Assembly: GCA_948567375.1 (NCBI GenBank)
Contig: OX419758.1
Coordinates: forward strand, 50,721,001 to 50,785,000
Direction: 5' to 3'
From: Lunularia cruciata
Lineage: Eukaryota; Streptophyta; Marchantiopsida; Lunulariales; Lunulariaceae
Length of the DNA stretch: 64,000 nt
How positions within the stretch are numbered: the stretch's first letter is position 1; the number at the start of each line of letters is the position of its first letter. Below, piece after piece: positions 9,890-20,810 of this stretch. Position numbers and translations under genes: made by a program. A model generated the notes under the pieces. The model did not search any database and was not told where the DNA came from. It saw nothing but the letters and a program-made list of their open reading frames with translations.

Positions 9890-12620
9890 GCCTTAGGCGG
9901 CTCGGGATATACAATGCCCGGTGTGTCATCGACGCTTTACTTGGCAAGGGGTAAAGACCCATGTGGGAAGGATGCACAAGGACTATGATTGGACCACTTG
10001 GGATGCCCATGTGAGGCAAGCAACCACATCAAAAACAATGACACTCGAGATTACACACACTTCTTCTATCTCCTCGTTGACCGTTCCACGGATACCTTTG
10101 AGTCGTGGGAATGGTTAGCTTCTTAGGCGGGTTGCATTTTGGGGTTATTTGAGACTAGTTTTCCATGTTCACGTCTATTCTATAGGCTACCCCACACACT
10201 CCATAATGAGGCTAGACAGGCTTTTTGCCTACCACTTGATCATTTGGCACGTGATTCCTTGGACGAGTTAGCATGGTTCCTATTCCTCTTATTCCCTTGA
10301 TGGTATATTTGTTATGCTAGAGGGGGACATGCGGGGCATAGAGAGGTGGCTACTAGATTTTATCAATTTTGAGTGGGGGATTAGGCACCCCTCAGGAGGA
10401 GTCTATTAGGGCTACACATTTTAGGAGACAAGTTTTGCCATAAGATACATAGAGTCTACTTGATTACGACGGTGTAGAACATTAGGTCAGGTGGGAGAGT
10501 TTAGTAGAGCAGCATGAGTGCTACATCCTTTGTCTATGTCTAGTCATACTAATGAGACTATCTCTTCCTTATGCTCACTACATCCTATGGCAATAGGAAG
10601 GGACTACCATTAGAGATCTTAGATTATCAACTTGAGCAGCCTTTATGTCTTGATAAGTCTCTTTTTGCACAAGCATTATGCGTTGCCCCTTGCCTTTCCT
10701 CAAGAGGCTTGTCAAGGATGGTTTATGAGCACCTTAGAGATTTCTTTTATGCAAATGATCCTTCTAATGGTTTTACCAAGTTGTTTCAGGTGGCTGCAAT
10801 AGTAGCAAGAGGATACATTCCTATGTCTGTTAGTCGTGTGTTGGGTGCTAGTCAAATTCTTGCAATGAGGAAGGATACAAGAGGCATTATACCAATTGTT
10901 ATTGGAGAGATCTTTTTGCATTTGGTTAGTCGTACCATTGTTCTTTAGCATCCTTCTCACTTTTGATAGCACCTCACTCCACATTAGTTTGGAGTAGTTA
11001 TTGGAGGATGTGAGGCTATATCTCTAGGCATTAGGGCACTCATAGATATCCATCCAGAGTGGATCATTCCACAAATGGATGTTGAGAATGCTTTTAATAA
11101 CATATCATTGGCATCATGTTTAGAGAGCTTAGGGAGGTTAGTGGATCCTTGACAAGTCTTATTCCTTTTGTGCGGTCTTTTTATCGCTCTCTTGCTTCCT
11201 TTTACTACTAGCACGGTTGTTCATAGGAGGGAGTCACCGTCTTGGAGTCAATTATTGGTACACATCAGGGAGATCCTTGAAGGGGACCCTTATTTGCCAT
11301 GAGTCACTTTAGAGCTCTCCTATCTACTACTTTGGCCATGCTAGGTTGTGTATTTCCTCCCTAGGCAAATGATACACACATTGTGGGCCCTATAGATCAG
11401 ATTAGGCAGATTTTTGACCACTTGACTACCAAGCTACATCTAGTAGGCTTGAGAGTCAAGGTGTCAAAGTGTAGTGCATGGTACCTTGAGGTATCACTCC
11501 TCACCTTGAGCTTCCATGGGTATCACATCTATAGATGAACTACATGTTCTTGGAGTGCTAATTGGATCCAAGGATTTTGTTACATGCTTCTTAGATGCTG
11601 CCTTTGTAGAGGATGTTCTCCATGTGGATGACCTTCCATTACTAGGAGATCCAAAGGTGGCATTTAGTATACTCTCCTCTAGTATTGCTTGTCGACCAAC
11701 TTACCTCATTTGTACAATTCTTCCCTCCTCATCCTTCTTATCATGTCTAAGAGCCTTTGATAAGAGGATTATGGGAGTCTTTAGTGATATTATTGGACCA
11801 AGGACATTTGAGTGTGTGATAGGGGATTTGGCACGTAGACAAACAGCTCTGTCAATCTCATGTGGAGGGGTTGGCTTATTGTCTATAGAGGAGATGACAC
11901 CTAGAGCATTTTTGGGTAGTTGGACTCTCTTGGCATCCCTCCTTTCCTCTCATTTTGTGGTTGTTGATAGGCCGGTTTTGGAGACTTACATGATAGAGGT
12001 GGAGGAGGGATCCTTTTCTCTCTAGATGTTATTGTGGTAGATGAGAGATGGTCTATTCCCACTGGCACGAGAGGAATTTTCATCTTTTGCTTCATTATTG
12101 TTAGAGTAGACTTGAGGTTTATAGTCTTCCTTGATGGAGCGATAGTGTGAGCATATGCTACACTCTCCCATAGTTGACTCATCCATTCCTCAAGCTACTA
12201 GAGCACATCTTTGCTCTTGCTCCATGGGCAACAAGTACAACAGTAGGTTGCAAGGTCTCCAAGTATAGGGGCATGGAGCAAGGTCACCTCTTTGTTCCTT
12301 TAGCCTTGGAGTTATATAGAGTGATGGACACAGTGTTTGACACATTTGTGAAGGAGTGCACGAGAGCTTATCATGTTAGGCGCCATGGGTACAACTCTCA
12401 CTCTCATATTTTGTAGCATATTTTAGATACCGTGTGTCCATTGTCTACAAAGGGTAGAGGTTGGTGCAATCCATAAGAGAGCAATGACACTAGATGATGC
12501 TTCTTTGGATGCTCTAGGTGTTTATAGACTGCACGACTTGCATAACTTGGATGTCTTAGGTGCAATAGGGAAAATTCTTCATATAGACTCTATTGGAGCT
12601 TAGCCCAATTTTACCTTTAT
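9890..12620 (+). pseudogene. LINE-like element Z-b: C2H2 finger and reverse transcriptase (broken)
   Basis: A non-LTR reverse transcriptase that would copy its own RNA at the target site. The finger at 9915-9977 reads CPVCHRRFTWQGVKTHVGRM then H, that is C-X2-C-X11-H-X4-H. The RT domain lies mainly in one frame from 10571 to 12025. It shows FGVVIGGCEAISLGIRALID, the motif A block QMDVENAFNNI (catalytic Asp) near 11080-11100, and a degraded motif C, ANDTHIVGP near 11370, where (Y/F)ADD is expected. The C-terminal part is one clean 169-codon piece at 11516-12025 with HVLGVLIGSKDF and FGGVGLLS-like CGGVGLLSIEE blocks. I recognise this RT type from plant genomes but not its formal clade. In-frame stops and the D-to-N change in motif C make it dead. 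Confidence 0.8.
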
Positions 12621-12659
12621 TGCCTATCCCTTGTACGGCTTGATGGGGCACTCCCATCC

Positions 12660-14078
12660 TTTGTGTTTTCTATGCAATTGCCCTTGTTACTAGACAAGGC
12701 AGTTATTACATGTACAATGATACATGCACATAGAGTTCAATTTTGCATTACTAAGCTATACTGTATCTTTTTTTTGGTAAATGTGCAGTGCAGTGCAATA
12801 CATGCGAACACACAACTAGTCTATTTAAATCAAGGCAAAAGGGCAGATTTCTCATACAAATACTATCAAAGCTTATCTTTCATTTGATCTTGTATATCTC
12901 ATCCTTGTATAGTTGATGATGTATTCTCATCCTTAGTCTCCTTTTCCTCAACAAAATCAAGACACAAATATTATGAACATATGTTAATAACTGGAACTTT
13001 TAGATCATTCTTGATATTGATGGCAATGATAAAAAATCTCAGGATTATGTGGGAAATCACAAGGTCCATAAGAGTGTGCAGGACAAAAGAGATAAATATT
13101 TATTTGACACTTTGATTAAGAGTGTGAGTTCAACGTCATCTGAATGGATGAATATGTCTACATCATGTGTACATCTTGTGTACACGGTGGACCAGCAACT
13201 TACTTCCTTTGTAAGTTGCTTTGGAGTAGATTGTACAAGTAGGTTTCAAAATTGAACTTTATGGTAAACAAACAATAGAAGTTCAAGTAAGGTTTTGCAA
13301 ATTTATTAATAGAGTTTTGGAAACAAAATCAGGTGCATTAATAGATACTGCCATAAAAATTTAGGTTTTGATTATTTCTTTGTTGAAAGAAAATTTTGGT
13401 CAATATTTTTCTATCATTTAGTTCTAGAGAACACTCATCACCAAAAAAATTTAATAAGTTATGTTTTCCAGAACCCATACAATTTTATAGAGTCTCACGT
13501 GAAATTCAAGTTTACCTTTCCTCACATCCCATATAACAGTTTATGGGATATCCTCTAAAAAAATGTATGGATGCAGAAAATGTCTTTTTAAAACCTCCTA
13601 TTGGGTTATTAGGGAGATTCAAATAAGAAGTTTGTGACTTTCATATGGACTTGAACCGTAACTTGTAAAATTTCTGCTGGGCCCTATATAAAAAAATTCT
13701 ACAGAAATCAATAGTACATAATCTTTTTACAGTTGTATGATACTCAAATTGCAGTTCAATTTCAGGTTAATATAGTAGAAATTTATGGGTTAGATTAGTG
13801 AAAATAAATAAATATTTAATGTGTGAAACTAATAGTAACCTACCAAGCGTTCATGCATAACCTCTAGTTAACATTTACGAACCTATAACGGGTTACCTTT
13901 TTCCTGATTTCCTACAGCCTGGTCATGGTACTGTAAAACTTTCAACGTACCTCTACCATACCATCCACCATGAACCTTTTCACAACGTGTTGTAAAACAA
14001 GTTTGGACCTCTTACAGGACCCTCAAATCTCACTATTGGGGGGTTTCAAATATAGCATTTATGGGTACCCATAAATAG
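12660..14078. other. no recognisable feature
   Basis: AT-rich sequence with only short open stretches (12663-12887 and 13049-13255) that match no family I know. The first part may be the 3' untranslated tail of LINE Z-b. I see no LTR ends, hairpins or primer sites here. Confidence 0.5.
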
Positions 14079-14503
14079 ACTCTTGGGCTTTTTTGCTTCA
14101 GATTCTTCTATAGTCCAAGGATAGCCCATGTAAGGGAATCCTTGACTTAGTGATTGGTTCAAGGTAAGACCACATGCTTAGGAGAATATTCCCATGAGTA
14201 TCAATATTCCTTTAGACTTTATTTGACTTTTAGCATAGTAACTTGAATTACTCTGGTAATTAGTAATCTTAGTGCATAAGTATTTCACAAGTATATCACA
14301 AGTATAAAAAGAAGGAGCAATGCAGAACTCATCATCCATTCATTTGCCACTATCTCTCTCTCTCATTGAGTTCTCTAGTGAGTAATGGTTTGAATCTTGG
14401 AGTGTTAGCCTTGGAGGAATATGATGGAGTTGGGGTTCCTTGCCTTCTTAGTCCATGGTGTGCTACCATAATAGCAATCAAAGGTTCATCTTGAATGAAG
14501 GAT
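14079..14503 (+). repeat. 5' LTR remnant of element G1
   Basis: Sense-strand match to the 3' two thirds of the G LTR, from (g)actcttgggc... to the end block ggataaggcc. The first ~270 bp and the last few bases are missing. It has ttctatagtccaaggatagc and ccttggaggaatatgatgga, shared with the other G LTRs in rc. It lies upstream of G1 gag in the same direction. Confidence 0.75.
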
Positions 14504-15946
14504 AAGGCCTCTCTAGAAGGCAAGATAATGTTCCATGTACAATTCTATTTTAGACAGAAGGAGGCTATGAGAGCTCACTTGGAGAGATCATTAAGGGAAG
14601 AGAGTGATGAACTTATGTTAGAGAACTTGGACACATTTATATACCATGAAGTTCATTATGATGTTTTTGAGAGGATATTGTGTATACAATACACATTAAA
14701 GGATTTAGAGAGATTATGTGAGGTGGATTGCAGATTTTGGGGACTACGGTGATTTTGGGCAAAATCTCACATCTGAGATCTGGACTTGATAATTTCACAA
14801 AGGATAGCTTGGATTATGTGTTAGGTGGCACACTTGAAGTTATTGTAAGGGGTACTAAATGCATTGAACTAGAACTTTTAGAAGGTGGTAGGGTAAACTA
14901 TTCTTGCAAACTACATGCTATTTGGAAACTACAAAATTCTAGAGTTTTCCATTTCTTTTGAGGAGAATTTAAGAGTTTTAAAGTGAGAAGAGTGGTTTAT
15001 AGACCAAATCTGAAATATGTGTGCTGAATGGAAAGGTGCTTAGGCCAAATTTCTCAATAAAAAGGTCTTAAATTTTGTAGGGAAGGATGCTTTATGGTTT
15101 TGATCAAGTGTACAAAATTTCAAATGATTGTGACATACCAGTTGAGAGACTTTAGTGACATTGTGAGGTATGGTCAATTTTGGAGAGTTGAGATTTCATG
15201 CATGAGTAGTGTGAGAGCAACCAAAAGTATGTTTGAGTGTTTAGATTCATTGTGGGAACATGGAGGGTCACCACAAATAGAAGTTGAGGCTATGCAAGGT
15301 TCCCCAAGGGTTTGAGGTGATTGTAAGAGTGGATTTGAGGACAAGAGAGTTTAGAATTGAATTTGAAGAGAGTATTGAGAGGATCCAAAAAAATACACTA
15401 CTTGGAGGAAAGAGTGATTCTAAGTGTTTTTTATGTAGAGAAAAGGAACCTAAGGCAAGCTCATATCCATTGACCTTTTTGAGCAAGAGATTGAAGGAAA
15501 GGAGAGGCTTACTTGACTTGGGATTGCATGTTGGATCTTCTTCACCAAGATTGGGAAGGAGGAGATCTAAGACCAAGGAGTTGTGTTAGGTTTTTGGAGT
15601 GGAAGGACTTCCAAAAGGGCATGAGGGTAGTGGAGTAACAACACTTTTGGAGACTTTGCTGAAAGATCTTGGAGAGAATTTTAGTATAGCTATAGAGAAA
15701 TTACACCTTCATCTGCTAGTTCTCAAGATTAATGATGGAGATAAACTTTTAACTTATGGATAAATTATGAAGATTCAATTAATACGTTCTTTAGGATTTG
15801 GTGTTGCTATAAAAATCTTGGAGTAACCTGAATATTTTATATTTTCTAAGGTAGATTACTCTCAAATAGTGTAAGTCATGTATATATGCTATTAATTATA
15901 GAGTGAGAGAAAAGGAAAGAAAATATCAAGTGAAAAGAGAAAGATA
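14504..15946 (+). other. unassigned leader between G1 LTR remnant and gag
   Basis: A 1.44-kb stretch with no domain I recognise. It carries open pieces at 14495-14752 (85 codons), 14728-14961, 15094-15315 and 15284-15589 (101 codons) in shifting frames. No primer-binding site is visible just after the LTR remnant. It could be the G1 leader or an older insertion. The equivalent part of G2 lies outside the window, so it cannot be compared here. Confidence 0.4.
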
Positions 15947-16127
15947 ATGAGTGCTAAGATGTGAAAACTTCCAATTTTCTTTGGTAAGAATGGAGAAGAT
16001 ATGGAAGTCTTTGTGAGAGACTTCAAGAAAGCTTGCATGGGAAACAATGAAAAGAGGAAGAATGAGTGGGTTTCATTATTACCGGATTTCTTTGAGGATG
16101 TAGCACTTACATGGTATGAGTCAAAAT

Positions 16128-16206
<79 letters not shown>

Positions 16207-16885
16207 TGCAAGAAGAGTCTTGGGAGAGTTTAAATTCAACACTAATTCAAGACTTTCTTCTTGATGAGAGTTATGAGATATTGATGAGTGAGGTCACCTT
16301 CCTCAAACAAGGAGATGGAGAGAAAGGGAGAGTCTATGTAGAAAGAGTGGAGAAGTTAGAGCTTTGATTTTGCATAATATTGAGGAAGAGTGGAGATGAG
16401 GTAGAGACTACTATGATTGGCATAGGAGCCATGCTCAAAAAGAATTTTGTGGTAAGGTTGAGACCATAGATAAGAAGTAAGTGAGATATGAGAAACCTTC
16501 TTCCAACATTGAAGCTATCAAGATTACAATTCATATAGAGAGAGCTTGGAAGGAGATGAGAGTGATTTGGTGATGATGAAGGTTGTGCATCTTCTTAAAG
16601 GCTACAATTATGGTGGAATTTTTGATACTTTGGTGACAAGGGTTGCACCACAAGTAGTAGTTTCTCTAGTTCTCACACTTCTACCAATGTAGTGTAACTA
16701 TGGGAGAAGAGAGAGGTGGATCAGAATGTGGAGAGAGGGCCTAGAGTTATGGAAGCTATTCATATAGAGGAGGCCAACCAACCAACCAAACAACCAACTA
16801 AACAACCAACAATTTGAATGATAGAAATTGTTTTAGTCATGGAGTAAGAGATTACATCAAAAGTAATTGCCCAAATTCCACTTAT
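15947..16885 (+). pseudogene. gag of element G1, N-terminal and middle part (broken)
   Basis: Structural protein of a Ty3/gypsy element. The ATG at 15947 starts MSAKM, then a stop (TGA, probably from Trp). It continues LPIFFGKNGEDMEVFVRDF, KKACMGNNEKRKNEWVSLLP and DVALTWYESK, a standard gag core. A (GA)37 run interrupts the frame, which then resumes as DVQEESWESLNSTLIQDFLL and SEVTFLKQGDGEKGRVYVER. That part matches the long G2 gag frame at 61329-62588. After about 16365 stops are frequent. The zinc-knuckle region (NCF...NCP near 16830-16878) is cut in two by the solo X LTR L1 at 16886. Confidence 0.85.
16130..16204 (+). repeat. (GA)37 microsatellite inside gag
   Basis: An uninterrupted GA dinucleotide run of about 37 units. 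It lies in frame between YESK(stop) and DVQEESW of the gag frame and would read as an Arg-Glu repeat. Confidence 0.98.
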
Positions 16886-17264
16886 TGTGGTACCCACATT
16901 TTTGTTTTTTTTCTTAATTTTAGAAGAAGAAGTGTATAGATGAAGTTGTATTGCACTTGTATGGGATCAGAAGGTGAAAAAAGGAGTCTTTGGGGTTGTA
17001 AAGTGACTTTATGTCAAAAGACAAAGTACTCAAAGTGGTCATGTCAGCATTCAACCCAAAGTAAGGAGACTTTGGCTCGGGGGTGCTCAATCTGAGGCAA
17101 GGATAGTGTACCAAATTTTCTTTGGGGTTGAACATTCAAGAAGGTAACGCACATAAAAATGGCTGGCCTATGAGCAAGAGAAAATTGATAATGACAGGAG
17201 CATGTAGGAGGTATGATTTCTTGGTGGAAACTCAAAGTGAAAAAAATCGGAGAAGACATGCCAC

Positions 17265-17270
17265 TATAAG
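17265..17270 (+). promoter_or_regulatory. TATA-like box 1 of LTR L1
   Basis: ACTATAAG, 27 bases before the first ATG of ORF-L. The same box is found at the equivalent place in L4 (32013), L5 (36823), L6 (46764) and, as ACTATAAG, in L2 and L7. The ATG is so close that it could lie at or just before the transcription start. A downstream start cannot be excluded. Confidence 0.5.
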
Positions 17271-17291
17271 ATTCGGGATAGAGACAAAGAG

Positions 17292-19844
17292 ATGACAAGT
17301 AATTTTCCATTGCCATTAAGAAGTCATCTTGAGGGAGATCGTGGAAAAGGGAGTGTAGTAAGAGACGCATTGGTGCATCAAGAGGAAGTCAGGAGAGTTA
17401 GTCTAGGAATTGGTTGGAAGAGTAGTCACCAACCTAGAGTGGAGGAGAGTAAGATGGGAGGTGGGAAGAAGAACTCAGAATTTGCAATGAGGAATCATGC
17501 AATTTGGAAATTAGATGTGATCGCAAGAATTGAAGTCTTGAGCAGACTTCAGATCACATTTCTAGCATGGAACTAGAACCTTAGCTTTCCAGGTTTCATG
17601 ACCAAGATCATCGAGAGTAAATGTCTTGATGGTAGAGGGTAAGAGAGGAAATCCGGCTCTTGGACAAAGTTGGATTGGAGGTTAGTACTCAGAAGAGAGG
17701 TGGGTGAGGAGCAAGGAGTCACATTCTTGGGAAAAGTAGAAGTAGCTGAAGAAACCCAAGAAGTGCAAGATGCCTTTTCTTCAAAATGCACAAAGAATGG
17801 TTATAAAGTTGAGATTTACAAGGACCCAATGAGGAGAGGCATCATAGGAGCAATGATTGCTATCTTCAAGACAGAGCAAACTACTTATGTGATGAAACAT
17901 CAAGCGGTGTTCATAAGAAGTTTGCAGGAGAACCAATCAATTGGGCAAAGTGCTTCCATCAGCGCACAAGACAAATGGTGTGAAACTTGCAAGACAAGTC
18001 GCCTCCACACTACATTGTGTTGTTTTTAGCCCACTTTTATTTAGGATTGAATTTGCTAAACACAGCAAAAAGACACAAGATGGTGTCACACTTCCATCCC
18101 AACTTGAGAAGAGATGCTGACACGGAGGAGTAGCAATACATTCTACAAATGACAAGCAATGATGAGTAATATGTATAGAGTGCGTATTTGGGGTTGAATA
18201 CTCCAAAGTTGAAGAAGAGGAGTCAATGGGAAGGAGAAGAAGAAGTAGCGGTGACAAGACCTCAAAAGATTAGAAAAGTAAACCCAAGGAAGGACCTGGT
18301 GGTGATCACATAGTCGGGAGAGGAATCAAAAGAGGAAGCCAAGTACAAGTCAAAAGACTTGGAGAAGAAGGAAGAACCTGAACTCATGTTGTAGAGTGGT
18401 GAAGCAAGTAGCAAGAGTGAAGATGGAGTGGAAACACAACCAGTACCAGAGGAGGAAGCTGGAGATGGCGGAAGAAGGTAACCCAAGACAAGAAGAAAAA
18501 GTTCCAAAGAAGGAGGAGAAGAGGGTAACCATTTAGAGAGGTGTCCGTTCTAGAAGGAAGGAAATGTATGAGGTAGGGCCAAGTAGAAGAAGAGAAGTGG
18601 AGAGTGGAAGTTTGGAAAGCAAAGAATCTATCCCAATAAGGCGACTGTGGCTGAGAAGAAGAGTGTCAAGTGAAGAAGAAGTAAAGAAGGAGAAAAGTCC
18701 ACAAGTCAAGGTAAATCAGAGAAAAGGAGTGGAGTATCTATGGGAGGTTGTATACCCATTGTTAATGAAGTTGGAGGAGAAAAAGAGAGAAATGCAATTG
18801 GAGTGTCCAAAGGTAAAGATTGTGTTGCAGGTATTGGTAAGGTTAGAAGAAGAGAACTTGGAGTTGAAGAAGATCATAACTCGAGGAGAGGAGCAGAAAA
18901 AAGTACTATGAGTAGATGCGGTAGTACAAAATCAAGTGATTGAAAATCTAAAGAAGGAAGTGGGAAGTAAAGAGAGGATAATAGAGAAGAATATCATAGT
19001 GCAAGAAAGACAAATAGTGGAGTATGAAATCTTGAAACAAGATTTTGCTGATTCACGATTATAAATCATTCATGCTATGGCAAGAGTGGCAAAGAAGGAG
19101 CAAGAGCTTGATAAAGTGATGGAGAGTGTAGGAGAGAAGAAGCAGCTCTGGCAAAGAGAGTTGACAGTAAGATATAGAGAAGAAGAGAGATTGCGGGAGT
19201 TACTTTGTAATTTGGAAGAGAAGATTGTTCAAAAGGAGAAGGAGACAAAGATGAGTTTGATGCAAAACTGGCAATGTATAGAGAAGATTGGCAGGTGGAT
19301 CAAGAATGGGAAAGAAGGATGAGCTCAAGCCACTGAAAGAGATTGTAGTCAAGATGAATGCGATGCTGAGTACAGAAGCCAGTGTGCAGATTGAAGAAAC
19401 AAGATAGCACAAGTTAAGGTTGTTGGTGCAAGAGACAAGGAGGAGAAATGCAAAGGATAAAGATTTGAATGTGTTGTTGATCATTCTCAAAACTCATGTA
19501 GATAGGAAGATATTGGAAGTGGAAGACAATATCATGATTAGATTAGATTAGCTTTAGCTAAGTTAGAGATAGATACAATTCAGAAAGATGCAAGAGTGAA
19601 GCCCAAAGTTGATGAAGTAGGAGTACAGATATCTTTGGAGTTACCATTGGAGATATTAGAGAAAGATGGGTCAGAAGATAAGGAGTTAGATTGATTACCT
19701 ACTAGTGTTATTGCGGATCTGAGTGAAGAAGTAGTAGAAATAGTGAAGGATTCAGTAGACTCAGATAGGCCCAAGGATAGAGTAGTATGTGAAGTTACTT
19801 TGGGATTGGAAGCCGAGGAAAAAGTAGACATCAGATTGGAGTAG
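17292..19844 (+). pseudogene. ORF-L copy in LTR L1 (broken)
   Basis: Unknown protein encoded inside the X LTR. The open pieces at 17292-17575, 17670-18029, 18564-18911 and 19077-19322 are all in the same frame, although indels move the homology out of frame in places. The N-terminal conserved domain starts near IARIEVLSRLQITFLAWN and includes DAFSSKCTKNGYKVE and YVMKHQAVF. It is followed by a Ser/Glu-rich basic/acidic segment (RRRVSSEEEVKKEK) and then a coiled coil (KKEQELDKVMESVGEKKQLW, YREEERLREL). The stop at 19842 follows EKVDIRLE. In-frame TAG and TGA codons kill it. It lies 116 bp upstream of the second TATA-like box. Confidence 0.7.
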
Positions 19845-19959
19845 TTATAGTTTTGCAATTTGAAGAGGTAGATATGAAGAGATGGTTTGTCATTTTGGAT
19901 TTGCAAGTAGGAAAAGTTGTTAGGAAATAGTATAGTCGTTAGCAATTGTTGAGTGCTTC

Positions 19960-19967
19960 ACTATTTA
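19960..19967 (+). promoter_or_regulatory. TATA-like box 2 of LTR L1
   Basis: CTATTTAAAG, about 680 bp before the LTR end. The same box stands 664-680 bp from the end in L2 (30880), L3 (28075), L4 (34788), L5 (39556) and L6 (49506), and in inverted L8 (53498-53491). It is the best candidate for the core promoter of full-length element RNA. Confidence 0.6.
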
Positions 19968-20640
19968 AAGATGACATTCATAATATGTTGTTGTTTAGTA
20001 TTCATAATTTTTGAGAATAGATAAAGCAAAGTGCTAATTTCAGTACTCATTGCTTGAGCTTGATTCCAAGTATCAATATTGTGATTGTGTTTGTAAGTGT
20101 GTGGAGAATTCTGAAGTACAAGTCAATGTGTTTGTTAGATGTTGGATTCCGCAGCCTTGATCTTCATTCTATGTGTTTGATCCTGAGTGAAGTGCAATTG
20201 GAGCAATGGCTTGACAGATATGAGCGGAATTGTAGTGTTGATAGTATTTTGCAATTGTGAGTGCAACGTAGTGTTGATGTGAACCAATTTTGATCAAAGA
20301 AGTTGTGCCTTTAGTGGAGGGGTGGAACAAAATTTTGAGGTGAAGTTGTTCTGCAGTGACATGCCATTTTTAGGAGAATCTGAATCATCACAATCACGAT
20401 TGTTTGGAAAGATTTGATGAAGTTGTGATTATGTGTGAGAAATTGTTGTGACGAGACTGCAAGTCAGTGCTTGTTACTCTCTTCTGGGTGTAGTTGCTAC
20501 CTAAGAGATTAAAGATGATATCAAGAAGGACAACATTGTGACATTTGACTTCATATTTGACCAATTTTGAATTGTATCTCTGCGGGAACAAACTTTACTT
20601 ACTTGATTACCACAAAAATGATATTTTTTGGGTTGTCATA

Positions 20641-20810
20641 CTTACCATGGAGGAAATGTTATGAGTGAGCCAATAGAGGGATAGAGGGAGGTAGTGAAAC
20701 CCAAGTGGCTTCTAATCCAAACAAAGGTAAGGGGATAGCATCCATATGGGTAGTTTTTGCAAGTATGAGAATGGGGAGTGCTCAAACTCAAATAAGTGCA
20801 TTTTTTTAAC
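20641..20810 (+). pseudogene. G1 gag C-terminal remnant
   Basis: Resumes the G1 gag after L1. It reads CTYHGGNVMSEPIEG then REVVKPKWLLIQTKVRG, matching G2 near 61880-61790. Homology ends around 20805 in ctcaaactcaaataagtgc. Protease and the N-terminal RT are missing, so a deletion joins gag to the middle of RT. Confidence 0.75.

Larger units (their letters stand above)
16886..20640 (+). mobile_element. L1: solo LTR of family X inserted in G1 gag
   Basis: 3,755 bp, starting TGTGGTACCC and ending GGGTTGTCATA (final CACA changed to CATA). The target duplication is CTTAT (16881-16885) and CTTAC (20641-20645), one mismatch. Removing it joins the two halves of the G1 zinc-knuckle region, which then follow G2 gag. 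There is no internal element sequence, so it is a solo LTR left by LTR-LTR recombination. It contains the LTR-borne reading frame ORF-L. Confidence 0.92.

Noticed and set aside
12660-14078. Possible host gene in the only stretch without repeats
   Set aside because: Open pieces are under 80 codons, not linked by convincing splice sites, and match nothing I know.
15892-16367. Long open frames across the GA/CT run on both strands
   Set aside because: Low-complexity Arg-Glu and Ser-Leu repeats. Any dinucleotide run is open in several frames. Only the gag frame around it is supported.
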